Positions 15,527 through 26,125 of a DNA stretch of 64,000 nucleotides are shown here, piece after piece (position 1 is the stretch's first letter; the number at the start of each line of letters is the position of its first letter). The notes under the pieces are model-generated. The model saw only the letters and a list, made by a program, of their open reading frames with translations, was not told where the DNA came from and ran no database searches. Both the position numbers and the translations under genes were made by a program. The stretch is from Raoultibacter phocaeensis (GTDB taxonomy: Bacteria > Actinomycetota > Coriobacteriia > Coriobacteriales > Eggerthellaceae): assembly GCF_901411515.1 (NCBI RefSeq), contig NZ_CABDUX010000002.1, positions 1,674,001 to 1,738,000 of the forward strand, read 5' to 3'.

Positions 15527-15847
15527 CTATTCGAAATCGTACAAATCGGCGGTGGCCTTCTTGAAATCCTCGTACACCTCGGCGGCGATCGCCTCGTCTT
15601 CGACGAGTTCGAAGGCAGCGGGTTGGTCTTCCTCGTCGAGTTCAGTTACCTCGAGCAGCACGACCTCGCCCGATGAGCAGGCGGGATTGTCTTCGTCAAC
15701 CGGGAAGAAGAAACCGTAGCGCTTGCCCTCGTGCAAAATCAAGCCGAGGAACTCCAGATCGATGTGCTCGCCCTCTTCGTCCTCGAACGTGAAGACGATG
15801 CCCTCCTCGGTGGGCGGGCAGAAGTTCGGGGCACTACCCTCTCTCAT
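15527..15847 (-). CDS. DUF1292-type acidic protein
   Basis: A 106-aa acidic soluble protein of the DUF1292 (YrzB-like) family. The core GIVFTFEDEEGEHIDLEFLG, then KRYGFFFPVDED and EVVLLEVTE, follows the usual strand order of the family. The function is unknown. It lies 106 bp downstream of secDF in the same direction and could be read through from it. Confidence 0.8.
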   Translation of the reverse strand: MREGSAPNFCPPTEEGIVFTFEDEEGEHIDLEFLGLILHEGKRYGFFFPVDEDNPACSSGEVVLLEVTELDEEDQPAAFELVEDEAIAAEVYEDFKKATADLYDFE

Positions 15848-15953
15848 GATCGGCTCCTTTCAAGTCGTACAAAGCGGATGCGCTGCCAACGCAACGCAAC
15901 GCCGTCCTAACGGCCCGCATGCGCAAGCCCGCTTGGTCACAGTCAGTCGTTTC

Positions 15954-18752
15954 TTACCGCTTCTTCTTGCGGTAGTGATGGTTGCTCTTCGCACCGCCCT
16001 GGGAGCCGCTCTTCGCGCTACCCTTCGAACCTTGCGAGCCGCCCTTCGCGGTGCCCTTCGCACCCTGGGAGCCGTCCGGTTCTGCGCCGCTTCGAAGACC
16101 CCCTGTCGCCGCATCCTGCGCTCCGCCGTCTTTAGTCGAGGCACCGTTTGAAGCCTTTCGCGATGCGGTCCCCGATGCGGCCTTGCCAGCCACAGCTTTC
16201 GCGTTCGCGGGTTTCTTCGTTGCCATCACCGGAGCCCCAACGCCCGGATGCGCGAACTCGAAGCGTCCGATCTCGGGACCGTACTTCTTCGCAAGCTTCG
16301 CATAACGCGGCTCACGCGTCTTCCACATAGCGTAGAGCGGAGCGGCCACCGCAATCGAGGAGTACGAGCCGCAGACGAGGCCGATCGTCATGGCGAACGC
16401 GAAGTCCTTCAACGTCTCGCCGCCGAACAAGAGCATGGCGATGACGGGTATGAGCGAGGTGAGCGTCGTGTTGATCGTACGCACGAGCACCTGGTTGATC
16501 GAATGGTTCGCCATCGTCATGAACGTGCACTTGATGTCGGTATCCTGCATGTTGTCGTTGATGCGGTGGAACACGACCACCGAATCGTAGAGCGAATAAC
16601 CCAAAATGGTGAGCAGCGCCGCAATCGTGTTCGGGTTGACCTCGCGTCCCACGAGCGCGTAGATGCCCATGACAAGGACGAGGTCGTGCAAAAGCGCGAC
16701 GATGGCCGTAATGCCCATCTTGTATTCGAACCTGATGGCGATATAGATGATGATGAGGATGATCGACACGAGAAACGCGATGACCGATGACTGGATGACG
16801 CTCGCCCCCCAGTCGGGCCCGATGGTCGTCACCTCGAAGCTCTCGTTTTCGAGGCCGAGCGCTGCTGCAACCTGATTGGCCGTCGCCGCAGCGTCTTCAG
16901 CGCTCGTCGTGGTAGTGCGAACGAGGAAGCCCGCATCGCCCTCGGCGGTCGTGGTCTGCACGACCGCATCGGGCTCGCCCGCGTCATCGAATGCAGAGCG
17001 AATCTCCTCGGTGGTGACGTCGCCCGTGTTGTGGAACGTGACCGAGGTGCCTCCCACGAACTCGATGCCGAAGTTCAGGCCCTTCACGCCCACGATCGCG
17101 AACGACGCGATCACGAGCACGGCTGCCACCGAGAGGAACACCTTGCGATGTCCGAGGAAGTTGATGTCGTGCTTGATGAACTTGCCTCGGGGTTTGCGTG
17201 CGCCTTCGGCAGCCTGCGCACCCTCGGCGCCGTCTTTCGCCTCGGCGAGCTTCTCGCTCTCTTCGGCATCGAGCGCCTCACCCGTTTCGGCGGCGGCGAC
17301 GCTTTCGCCCTCGGCAGCAGCAAGCGCTCTATAATCCCCGGCAGCAGCGAGGCTGTCTTTGATGCCCCAGAACCCGGGATGCTTCGCGATGGAGCGCGGC
17401 GCGAGAATGCGTATGAGCGGAGCTTTGAACAAGAGCATCATCACGATGTCGCAAAGAATGCCGAGCGCAAGCGTGAGGCCGAAGCCCTTGACCGAAGCCG
17501 AGGCGAGGAAGAACAGCGAGAGCGCCGACACAAGCGTGACGAGGTCGGCGTCGACCGAGGTCACGATAGCGTGCCGCACGCCGGTGATCGACGAGGCGCG
17601 CACGCTTCGGCCCATGCGGATCTCCTCGCGGAACCGCTCGAGCGTGAGGATCGACGAGTCGGCAGCCATGCCGATGGTAAGCACGATGCCCGCAATGCCC
17701 GCAAGGGAGAGGCTAAACAGGCCGAGCGCGGACAAGGCGGCGAGGATGCCGAGGTAGATGACCGCGAAGATGGCCATGGCCGCAGCGGTGATGAGGCCGA
17801 GCCCGCGGTAGAAGAACAGCAGGTAGAGCATGACCACGATCAGGCCGATCGCAGCGGCGAGCACGCCTGCGAACAGCGCTTCCTGGCCGAGCGTCGGACC
17901 GACGACCTGGCTTTGCGCGTATTCGAAGCTCACAGGCAACGAGCCGCTCTCGAGCACGGTCTGGAGCTCTTTTGCATCATCGAGCGAGTAGTTGCCCGTG
18001 ATGGACACCTCGCCGTTCGGGATTTCGGAATTGACGGAAGGAGCGCTTTGCACCTGGCCGTCGAGGATGATGACGATCTTGCCGTTGGTGGTGACGAGCT
18101 CTTTCGTGGCGTCCGCGAACGCGGCGGCACCGTCGCTGTCAAGCTTAACGTTGACCTTGTAAGTGCCCGGGTTCTGCGTATCCTGGTCGATAGTCACGTT
18201 CGTGATGTCGCCGCCGGTGACGAGCGGCGTATAGGTGCCAGGCTCGACGTCAAGGTAGGTGGTCTCGCCGGTGGGAAGCGAGTTGCCCACTTCGTCGGTG
18301 TACGTTTCCTGGGTTATGTACTGGCCGTTCTCGATCTGAGTCTTCACCGTCTCGTCGGTGAACGAATCGAGGCGGGCGAATTCGAGCTGGCCGGTCTTGC
18401 CGATGGTGCTGAGCGCCGCCTCGGTATCGGAGAGGCCGGGAATCTGCACGAGGATCTGGTCGGTACCCTGGGCCTGGACCGTCGCCTCGGAAGCACCGAG
18501 GGCGTTTACGCGGCTTTCGATGATAGCGCGACTCGCCTCCATGTCCTCGGCCGTGATCTCTCCCCCGTCGGTGCTCTTTGCGGTGAGCACGACCGAAAGG
18601 CCTCCCTGGATGTCGAGCCCTTGGTTGATCTTCTCAGCCGGAGGTGTGAACAGGAAGATCGAACCCACTACGAGAAGCGTCGTAACCACCAGAAGCCACA
18701 TATTGCGCCGATCGGTGGATGCCTTCTTCTTTTTCTTCGTTTGCGCCGCCAT
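15954..18752 (-). CDS. secDF: protein translocase subunit SecDF (fused SecD-SecF)
   Basis: A 932-aa membrane protein that uses the proton-motive force to help complete Sec-dependent export. The SecD half has the GLDIQGGLSVVL motif after TM1, the large P1 domain (about 60-280), and a six-helix membrane region. The SecF half begins near GLNFGIEFVGGTSVTF and has its own membrane bundle. A charged Ala/Glu linker joins them, and the C-terminal tail of about 80 residues is Gly/Ser/Lys/Ala-rich low-complexity sequence. The start at 18752 (MAAQTKKKKK) follows AGGAAGAAG. It is downstream of tgt by 176 bp; yajC, often found between them, is absent. Confidence 0.95.
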   Translation of the reverse strand: MAAQTKKKKKASTDRRNMWLLVVTTLLVVGSIFLFTPPAEKINQGLDIQGGLSVVLTAKSTDGGEITAEDMEASRAIIESRVNALGASEATVQAQGTDQILVQIPGLSDTEAALSTIGKTGQLEFARLDSFTDETVKTQIENGQYITQETYTDEVGNSLPTGETTYLDVEPGTYTPLVTGGDITNVTIDQDTQNPGTYKVNVKLDSDGAAAFADATKELVTTNGKIVIILDGQVQSAPSVNSEIPNGEVSITGNYSLDDAKELQTVLESGSLPVSFEYAQSQVVGPTLGQEALFAGVLAAAIGLIVVMLYLLFFYRGLGLITAAAMAIFAVIYLGILAALSALGLFSLSLAGIAGIVLTIGMAADSSILTLERFREEIRMGRSVRASSITGVRHAIVTSVDADLVTLVSALSLFFLASASVKGFGLTLALGILCDIVMMLLFKAPLIRILAPRSIAKHPGFWGIKDSLAAAGDYRALAAAEGESVAAAETGEALDAEESEKLAEAKDGAEGAQAAEGARKPRGKFIKHDINFLGHRKVFLSVAAVLVIASFAIVGVKGLNFGIEFVGGTSVTFHNTGDVTTEEIRSAFDDAGEPDAVVQTTTAEGDAGFLVRTTTTSAEDAAATANQVAAALGLENESFEVTTIGPDWGASVIQSSVIAFLVSIILIIIYIAIRFEYKMGITAIVALLHDLVLVMGIYALVGREVNPNTIAALLTILGYSLYDSVVVFHRINDNMQDTDIKCTFMTMANHSINQVLVRTINTTLTSLIPVIAMLLFGGETLKDFAFAMTIGLVCGSYSSIAVAAPLYAMWKTREPRYAKLAKKYGPEIGRFEFAHPGVGAPVMATKKPANAKAVAGKAASGTASRKASNGASTKDGGAQDAATGGLRSGAEPDGSQGAKGTAKGGSQGSKGSAKSGSQGGAKSNHHYRKKKR

Positions 18753-18928
18753 GCCGAGTCTTCTTCCTGTCGTGCCAGTAGTCATCGTTCGGTTTTTCTT
18801 TTGTGCCCGCGCACATCCGCAAGGGAAATGCTGCCGCACGAACCTTCATATTGTGCCACAAGTCCATTCCCGTAGCCATACGGGCAGCCGAATTCACGCG
18901 CTGCTTCAGCGTAAGTTGAGCCTATCTG

Positions 18929-20077
<1,149 letters not shown>

Positions 20078-20081
20078 TCAC

Positions 20082-20855
20082 CTACGCTTCATGCGCAACG
20101 GGCCCCGACACGATGTCGGCCGCAGGTGCCTCGCACACGGGCAGCGCCTCCGCCCAGTCGGCGAACGCGGCCATGCGCGAGTGCTTCACCGTCGATAGAT
20201 CGAATTTCGCCGGATCGAGCAGGTGATCGGTTACGAGGTAGGCGTCCATCCCGAGATCGAGGCACGCGAGGTCTTCCAGAGTGTTATTGCCCACCATAAG
20301 CACGTCTGAGCCGTCGAGCCCTGCAGCGCGAAGGTTCTCGGCGTAGTAGGCGAGCTTGGGTTTGACCGAAGTCGAGTTCTCGTAGTTGGTGATGCGCGAA
20401 AACGCGCTCGGATCGATACCCGCCCAACGAAGTCGCCATTTCACAGCGGCGAGCGGGAACATGGGCATCGTGGCGAGCACGAGCGGGTAGCCCTTCGAAC
20501 GCAGGGCCGAAACGGCACGGGCAGCATCGGGGTCAGCCACAACGCCTCGGCCGATTTCCCCGAAGTCGCGCTCGTAGAACTCGCTCACCAGCGGAATCCA
20601 ATCGGCCGCGCCTTCGTCAACGATGGTGAAAAACGCCTCCCAGTACGCCTCGGAATTCAAACGGCTATCGTCGTGCGACGCCATCGCCTTAATGCCCGCC
20701 TTGAGACCTGCGGTAAACGTTTCGGGATCGACGCCGTGCGCGGCCACGTAGCCCGCGAGACGCTCGAAATACGACTGCATGAACTCGCCCAGATCCATCG
20801 GCAGAAGCGTGCCGTCAAGATCGAAGAAGATTGCGCGGTAAGGTGTTTGCTCCAT
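20082..20855 (-). CDS. HAD-superfamily hydrolase
   Basis: A 257-aa soluble phosphatase-like protein. Motif I is FFDLDGTLLP, motif II lies around LVLATMP, motif III Lys is in SVKPKLAYY, and motif IV is VGNNTLEDLACLDLGM. Its helical cap suggests a small phosphorylated metabolite, but the substrate is unknown. The start MEQTPYRAIF at 20855 follows GAAGGATT. It is divergent from queH with 79 bp between them and is the first gene of a probable HAD-tgt-secDF unit. Confidence 0.88.
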   Translation of the reverse strand: MEQTPYRAIFFDLDGTLLPMDLGEFMQSYFERLAGYVAAHGVDPETFTAGLKAGIKAMASHDDSRLNSEAYWEAFFTIVDEGAADWIPLVSEFYERDFGEIGRGVVADPDAARAVSALRSKGYPLVLATMPMFPLAAVKWRLRWAGIDPSAFSRITNYENSTSVKPKLAYYAENLRAAGLDGSDVLMVGNNTLEDLACLDLGMDAYLVTDHLLDPAKFDLSTVKHSRMAAFADWAEALPVCEAPAADIVSGPVAHEA

Positions 20856-20934
20856 GAAATAATCCTTCGGTATCAGGTTGCATATATGCTCGCATGGTAG
20901 TATAGGACAGGTTGAAGGAGCTGGCGAGAAGCAT

Positions 20935-21681
20935 ATGAAATTACTACTCCACGCGTGCTGCGGCCCCTGCTCGCTCGAGCCGACGAGGCTTTTGGCGCAC
21001 GCGGGCCACGACATCGCGATCGCATACATGAATTCGAACATACACCCTGCCGAGGAATACGCACGCAGGGCCGAAACGCTGCGCGCTTGGGCAGCATCGG
21101 GTGGGTTGCCCGTCGTCGAGGGCCCATACGATCCCGAGGCGTGGGAGCGCACGGTTGGAGCCGTTGCCGCAGATGCCGCAAAGAGCCGCGAAGACCGGTG
21201 CCGCGCCTGCTATCGCCTGCGTCTCGAGGAAACGGCGTGCTACGCGAGCGCGCATGGTTTCGATGGAATCTCCACCACGCTCACGGTGAGCCCCTATCAG
21301 TATACCGACGTTATTCGAGAGGAGCTCGAACGGGCAGCGACGGCTCACAAGCTCGCCTACGTGTTCGAGGATTTCCGCCCCTTTTACGACGAGGCGACGC
21401 GCAGAAGCCGCGAGCTCAACATGTACCGCCAGAACTATTGCGGCTGCAGGATATCGCAAGCAGAAGCAGAAACGGAGCGGCGCGAGCGAAAGGCCGCACG
21501 GAAAGCCGCACGCGAAGCGGAGCAGCTCAAACGTTCTGCCGAGGCGGCTGTAGCCGAGGAAGAGCGCTTAAGAAAGCGAGCCGAGCGGAAGGCCTACGCC
21601 GAGAAGCAGGAGCGCAAGCACCGAATCCTCAAAGAGCTTCGTGAAAAGAACCGAGACCGATCAGAAAGACCGAACGCATGA
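20935..21681 (+). CDS. queH: epoxyqueuosine reductase QueH
   Basis: A 248-aa enzyme that reduces epoxyqueuosine to queuosine in tRNA, replacing the cobalamin-dependent QueG. The N-terminal LLLHACCGPCS and the later DRCRACYRLRLEET and NYCGCRIS supply the cysteine pairs for the iron-sulphur and metal site. A long charged coiled-coil-like tail (from about residue 180, Lys/Arg/Glu/Ala-rich) follows the usual domain. ATGA overlap with queA indicates coupling. Confidence 0.93.
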   Translation: MKLLLHACCGPCSLEPTRLLAHAGHDIAIAYMNSNIHPAEEYARRAETLRAWAASGGLPVVEGPYDPEAWERTVGAVAADAAKSREDRCRACYRLRLEETACYASAHGFDGISTTLTVSPYQYTDVIREELERAATAHKLAYVFEDFRPFYDEATRRSRELNMYRQNYCGCRISQAEAETERRERKAARKAAREAEQLKRSAEAAVAEEERLRKRAERKAYAEKQERKHRILKELREKNRDRSERPNA

Positions 21682-22847
21682 AAACGAGCGATTTCGATTA
21701 CATCCTTCCCGAAGAGCGCATCGCACAAGCGCCTGCTGCAAAGCGCGACGAATGCAAGCTGCTCGTGATGGACCGCAACACCGGCGCGATCGAGGATCGC
21801 ATTTTCCGCGACATCTACGAGTACCTGAAGCCCGGCGATCTGCTCGTCGCCAACGAAACACGCGTCATGCCTGCCCGCCTGCTTGGAGCGAAGCGCGGTA
21901 CCGGAGGCGCAGCGGAAGTGTTTTTGCTCCGCGAATCGTTCGGCCACAGCGCATCCGGGAGCGACGCATCGCCCAAGCACAACGGTACGCGCAGCCACAG
22001 CGCATCGGCCAGTACGAACGAAGCGCCCGATCACCGCATGCCATCGAACCAGACGGCTTTCTGGGAGGTGCTCGTCAGACCCGGCAAGCGCCTCAAGCCG
22101 GGTGCAATCGTCGATTTCGCCGATGCTGCAGGCAATGTGGCGATGAGCGCCGAGATCGTCGATTGGGTCGAAAGCGCCGAAAAGGGCGAGCGACTTGTGC
22201 GCCTTGTAACTGAGCGCTACGCTACGCTTGACGAGGCAATGCACGCAGTCGGCCATACGCCGCTTCCCCCCTACATAAAAAACTACGCGGGCGACGAAGA
22301 GCTGTACCAGACCGTGTTCTCGAAGCGGGAACGGTCCGCGGCAGCCCCCACCGCAGGCCTGCACTTCACCCCCGAACTGATCGAGCGACTGCAAGAAAAG
22401 GGCGTTTTTTGGGAAACCGTAGAACTGGAAGTCGGACTCGACACGTTTCGCATCGTCGATGAGGACGACCCCGAACAACATCGCATCCATACCGAGTTCT
22501 ACACCGTGCCCCAGCACGTCGTCGATGCGGTGAGCGCAACTCGTGCACGCGGCGGGCGCGTCGTTGCCGTCGGCACGACAAGCGTGCGCAGCCTGGAAAG
22601 CGCATGGGACGACGATGCCGGAATGCTTAAAGCGCGAAACCGCGAGGCGACATCGCTCTATATCCTTCCCGGATACGAGTTCCATGCGGTCGACGCGCTT
22701 GTAACGAACTTTCACGTGCCGCGCTCGACACTCATGATGCTCGTCAGCGCGTTTTCCACCCGCGACAACATCATAGCCGCCTACGAGCACGCGGTCGCGC
22801 AGAAATACCGCATGCTCTCGTTCGGCGACGCCATGTTCATCGCGTAG
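21678..22847 (+). CDS. queA: S-adenosylmethionine:tRNA ribosyltransferase-isomerase QueA
   Basis: A 389-aa enzyme that transfers the ribosyl part of SAM to preQ1 in tRNA, giving epoxyqueuosine. Motifs include LPEERIAQ, VANETRVMPARL, RSAAAPTAGLHFT and the C-terminal NFHVPRSTLMMLVSAF. Compared with the usual ~340 aa it has an extra Ser/His/Asn-rich loop of about 40 residues (about 87-126), between AEVFLLRE and FWEVLVRPGKRLK. The insert is unlikely to be catalytic. It overlaps queH by 4 bp and ends 13 bp from the convergent GGDEF gene. Confidence 0.95.
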   Translation: MKTSDFDYILPEERIAQAPAAKRDECKLLVMDRNTGAIEDRIFRDIYEYLKPGDLLVANETRVMPARLLGAKRGTGGAAEVFLLRESFGHSASGSDASPKHNGTRSHSASASTNEAPDHRMPSNQTAFWEVLVRPGKRLKPGAIVDFADAAGNVAMSAEIVDWVESAEKGERLVRLVTERYATLDEAMHAVGHTPLPPYIKNYAGDEELYQTVFSKRERSAAAPTAGLHFTPELIERLQEKGVFWETVELEVGLDTFRIVDEDDPEQHRIHTEFYTVPQHVVDAVSATRARGGRVVAVGTTSVRSLESAWDDDAGMLKARNREATSLYILPGYEFHAVDALVTNFHVPRSTLMMLVSAFSTRDNIIAAYEHAVAQKYRMLSFGDAMFIA

Positions 22848-22860
22848 GACTCGACTTTTT

Positions 22861-24906
22861 TCAGTCAGAAACGTCCTTATCGGAAATGGCGCTTTCGCCC
22901 CTGCTCGAAACCCGCATGACCCGATCAGCCCCGTAACCCGCATTTCCGCAGCGGCGATCAACCCCTTGCACGGTTCCTTCGGCACGCAGATCGCCGAATA
23001 CGACGAAACAGTTCTTGCCGAGCTTTTTAGCATGGTACAAGGCCGTATCGGCGTTTCCGATCAGCGTTGCGAAATCGCCTCCGTCATCCGGATACACCGC
23101 CACGCCCGCGCTGGCCGACATTTTCCATGCGATCCCCTCGGTTTCACACGTCGCATCGAGTGCCCTGATGAGGGTGCTAGCCTTCGCTTTCGCCCACGCT
23201 TCTTTGGGTATCTCGACGAACGCTGTAAATTCGTCTCCCCCGACGCGACCGAGCACAGCGCCCTTGCCGAACTGTTCGCGCAGGATGTCGCAGAAGGCGA
23301 CGATAACCTCATCGCCGAACTGATGGCCGTGCGCGTCGTTCGCCTGCTTGAAATCGTCTATGTCGATCATGAAGAGTGCGAAACGTCGGTCGAGCTTTTC
23401 GGAGAGCAGCGCTTCGATATAGCGTGCCGTTGCGCCCTTGGATGCAAAGCCCGTCATCTCGTCGGTTTCGGCGCGCTCGATCATCTTGCGCTCCTGGCGT
23501 TTTTCGGCGTCGATGTTCTGCCGATACGAAAGCATGTGGACCGTTCCCTCGCTTTCGAGCTTCACGATGCGCGCTGTGATGCGCATCCAGTAGTACTCGC
23601 CCGCTTTATCGGCCATCAAGAACTCGTATTGGAGCATTTCGCGTCCCTCAGAGAACGCCTTCATAACCGAAGACGGCCTGAACGTATCGATGTAGCCCTG
23701 ACGGAATTCTTCTTTAATCTGCTTTTCTGCGACGATTTCGAGCGCCTTGTCAAACGGTGTGCCCTTCGGGGCGCCGAGGCTTTCGAAGTAGCGTTCTGTA
23801 GCATCGTTCGCCGAGCAGTTGTTCGTGATGTCGAGTTCGTAGATGTGCTCGAACAGATCTTCAGTAGCGCGTTCAAAAGCCGTGCGTCGCTCGGCTTCGG
23901 CCATGCGGGTCACTTCGACGATTCGCCTATTGAACGCCCTGATAGTCTGCGTGATGATACCGAGTATGGCAACGATGACTACGACGATGATGAGCATCGA
24001 TTCGAAAAAGCGCTGCTGTAGACCGGCGAGCAGCTCGCCGGTATCCCGTTCCACGACAAGGTTCCAGTCAAGATCGGGTACCGTGCGCACCACCATGTAC
24101 GAGTCGACCGCGACGCCCTCGGCCGAATCGATCCAGAAGCCCTTCGGCGTCTCGTCCTCGCCGAGCGAAAGCACGCACTCGCGTACATCGTCGCCATAGG
24201 GGTACACGTCGAACAGGTTCGCCTCGTCGTAGCCGACGTGATCCCTCGAAAGCTGAATCGTGCCGTCTTCGCTCACGAAGTAGACGTCGGCATCGAAGGT
24301 TTCGGCATAATCGGCGAGAACCGCCTGGAGCTCGCTTGTGCGCACCCCTACGCCCACGATGCCCAGAAGATCGCCTTCCTCGGAAAGAACCCGGCAATTG
24401 ACGAATACGGTAATTTCATCGTTGGTCACCTGGTCGTTGTCGACTTCCAGCAGATAATCCTCCGTACTCTCAATCGCCTCGAAGTACCATCCGTTTTCAG
24501 GATCGCCTTCGACGAGCGTGCGGTCGTAGCCCGCGTAGCTGTAGTAACGGGCCGTTGCGGCGGACACGAGGAAGACCGACTCGTAGCCGAACGCCTTATG
24601 GTATGCCTCGAGGTACCCGACGACTTCTTCGGTGAAATCCCCATCCTCGCCCGTCTCAACCCCTCGCTCAAGCAATTCGGCGAGAAATACATCGCCTGCC
24701 ATCGTGCGCGACGCCATAACAGGTTTCGCGAATATCGCCGACTGCTGATGGAAGATGTCTTCAGAGACGAGCAGCGAAAGGTTTTCTATATCCTGGGCAG
24801 ATGAGCTGTAGTTAGCGCGATAACCGAGAAATGCCACCAAGAGAAAGCCCGTCGCTACGACAAGACATACGAGCACATTCGTACGCGCCAGAGTACTTTT
24901 CCCCAT
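22861..24906 (-). CDS. membrane diguanylate cyclase (dCACHE-type sensor, PAS, GGDEF)
   Basis: A 681-aa signalling protein. One membrane helix (about 10-32) leads into a periplasmic dCACHE-like sensor region (about 35-300, with YYSYAGYDRTLVEG), a second helix (LIIVVVIVAILGIITQTI), a PAS-like region (about 365-485), and a GGDEF domain. The active loop reads VGGDEF, so it should make cyclic di-GMP. The ligand is unknown; dCACHE domains often bind amino acids or organic acids. MGKSTLART at 24906 follows AAAGGCAG. An EAL protein with its own sensor region is at 30252-32498. Confidence 0.9.
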   Translation of the reverse strand: MGKSTLARTNVLVCLVVATGFLLVAFLGYRANYSSSAQDIENLSLLVSEDIFHQQSAIFAKPVMASRTMAGDVFLAELLERGVETGEDGDFTEEVVGYLEAYHKAFGYESVFLVSAATARYYSYAGYDRTLVEGDPENGWYFEAIESTEDYLLEVDNDQVTNDEITVFVNCRVLSEEGDLLGIVGVGVRTSELQAVLADYAETFDADVYFVSEDGTIQLSRDHVGYDEANLFDVYPYGDDVRECVLSLGEDETPKGFWIDSAEGVAVDSYMVVRTVPDLDWNLVVERDTGELLAGLQQRFFESMLIIVVVIVAILGIITQTIRAFNRRIVEVTRMAEAERRTAFERATEDLFEHIYELDITNNCSANDATERYFESLGAPKGTPFDKALEIVAEKQIKEEFRQGYIDTFRPSSVMKAFSEGREMLQYEFLMADKAGEYYWMRITARIVKLESEGTVHMLSYRQNIDAEKRQERKMIERAETDEMTGFASKGATARYIEALLSEKLDRRFALFMIDIDDFKQANDAHGHQFGDEVIVAFCDILREQFGKGAVLGRVGGDEFTAFVEIPKEAWAKAKASTLIRALDATCETEGIAWKMSASAGVAVYPDDGGDFATLIGNADTALYHAKKLGKNCFVVFGDLRAEGTVQGVDRRCGNAGYGADRVMRVSSRGESAISDKDVSD

Positions 24907-25009
24907 GAACTGCCTTTCATGCCTCGATGCCAAAGCCCTCGACCACGACGGCACTCGCTAAAGAGGGCGCCATCCTCGAGCCGAAGGTTCGAATTCGAAA
25001 TAAAAAATT

Positions 25010-25015
25010 AGTATA
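25010..25015 (-). promoter_or_regulatory. possible -10 box for diguanylate cyclase
   Basis: TATACT lies on the minus strand about 105 bp upstream of the start. TTGACG lies 20 bp further, a wide spacing. The remainder of 24907-25158 shows nothing else. Confidence 0.3.
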
Positions 25016-25158
25016 TGACTGGCAGTACACCAAAACGTCAACAAACTCCTGATGTGCCCAGATGTTGTAGGTTGCCCAGGGTTTTGCGGGTTAGGTCTAA
25101 CGCGGCTTGCGAACCAGTCGAGCGCACATCTAAGTTTGCTGCGTGTGATATCGAGACG

Positions 25159-25186
25159 AAAAAAAACGACCCCGCTTTTGCGGGGC
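25159..25186 (-). terminator. terminator of cold-shock gene
   Basis: CCCCGC / GCGGGG stem with a TTTT/AAAA loop. On the minus strand it is followed by a run of eight T residues (broken from the stem by TCG). Confidence 0.85.
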
Positions 25187-25218
25187 CGATTCTGGCATAT
25201 GTAAGACAAACCCGAAAG

Positions 25219-25422
25219 TTAAGCCTTCGTCACATTGCTCGCCTGGAGCTTGCCATTCTGGCCGGTGGTGACGTCGAACTGCACTGCAGCACCTTCGTCG
25301 AGGGTCTTGAACCCGTCCATCTTGATCTCAGAGAAGTGGACGAAGAGATCTTCGCCATCGTTCTGGGAGATGAACCCATAGCCTTTTTCCGGGTTGAACC
25401 ACTTAACAGTACCTTCCGCCAT
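25219..25422 (-). CDS. cspA: cold-shock domain RNA chaperone
   Basis: A 67-aa single OB-fold protein that binds single-stranded RNA and DNA and melts secondary structure. RNP1 is KGYGFI and RNP2 is DLFVHF; length and the start [16 protein letters not shown] are standard. It is monocistronic, with a strong terminator 33 bp past the stop. The long leader upstream holds two hairpins, as expected for a temperature-responsive transcript. Confidence 0.95.
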   Translation of the reverse strand: MAEGTVKWFNPEKGYGFISQNDGEDLFVHFSEIKMDGFKTLDEGAAVQFDVTTGQNGKLQASNVTKA

Positions 25423-25510
25423 TGTTTCCTCTTTCCTCTTCCCCTACCCAGGGAAGGTCACTCTTCGTGCTGCATGGCGGCAACACTTGGCCCCCATTGC
25501 TGGGGCTTTG
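25423..25510 (-). promoter_or_regulatory. structured leader of cold-shock gene
   Basis: Two stems are readable: CTTCCC/GGGAAG at 25438-25456, directly before the purine-rich ribosome-binding site, and CCCCC/GGGG at 25491-25506. Such leaders often control csp translation by temperature. The rest, to 25682, holds no gene. Confidence 0.4.
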
Positions 25511-25682
25511 TTCCACTTTACACTAAACTGAAGCGGTTGGGTGCATGATTTATCGTGTTTCGCGTTTTTTTACCGTCCCGTAAAGCATTTGAAGCTTAAA
25601 CGAGCGCTGCAACGCCGTTCTCGAGCGGGTCACGTTTTCCGCCGCGCGCAAGCCTGCGCGAAAACCCGAAGCATGCAGAACG

Positions 25683-26096
25683 CTACAGCCCTTTTTTGCT
25701 TTCCTCGAACAACGTCTCGAATTCCTCTGCCGAAATCGATTCCTCGGTAAGATCGATGCCGTACGAATCGGCAAGGGCGCGGGCCTGGCTCGCTCGTAGC
25801 GCAGCTCGCTCGGTATCACCGGCATCTTCGAGATAGCGCGATTCGAGCAGGAGGCTGCGGGCAATGTATTCGACCACCCGCGGATCGGTCCCCGAAACCG
25901 AGAGGATGCTCGCAATGGATTCGGGCGCAAGCGAAAGGAGCACGCCCCCATCGAGTTCGGTCGCCTCGCCAATCGCGGTCTCGAGCATTTCGGCAGCTGA
26001 AGCGGGATCGAGCTTGCCGTTGGCCTTTTCCATACTGCGCCTGATCGCCTCGGCGAACTGGAGGAATATGCGCATCAGATAATCTTGTTGAAACAT
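25683..26096 (-). CDS. conserved hypothetical helical protein
   Basis: A 137-aa soluble, largely helical, acidic protein. The N-terminus FQQDYLMRIFLQFAEAIRRSM is reminiscent of the DUF6483-like small proteins; I am not certain of the family. An Ala/Glu-rich repeat-like C-terminal half (LLLESRYLEDAGDTERAALRA) could be a TPR-type helical pair. It starts 29 bp after ruvB, preceded by GAGAGGC, so it is probably co-transcribed with ruvCAB. No function is assigned. Confidence 0.75.
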   Translation of the reverse strand: MFQQDYLMRIFLQFAEAIRRSMEKANGKLDPASAAEMLETAIGEATELDGGVLLSLAPESIASILSVSGTDPRVVEYIARSLLLESRYLEDAGDTERAALRASQARALADSYGIDLTEESISAEEFETLFEESKKGL

Positions 26097-26125
26097 GGTT
26101 GCCTCTCGGTTTGCATGGGTCCGGA

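Noticed and set aside
24970-25020. GGTTCGAATTCG resembling a tRNA T-loop
   Set aside because: No acceptor, D or anticodon stems can be formed around it.
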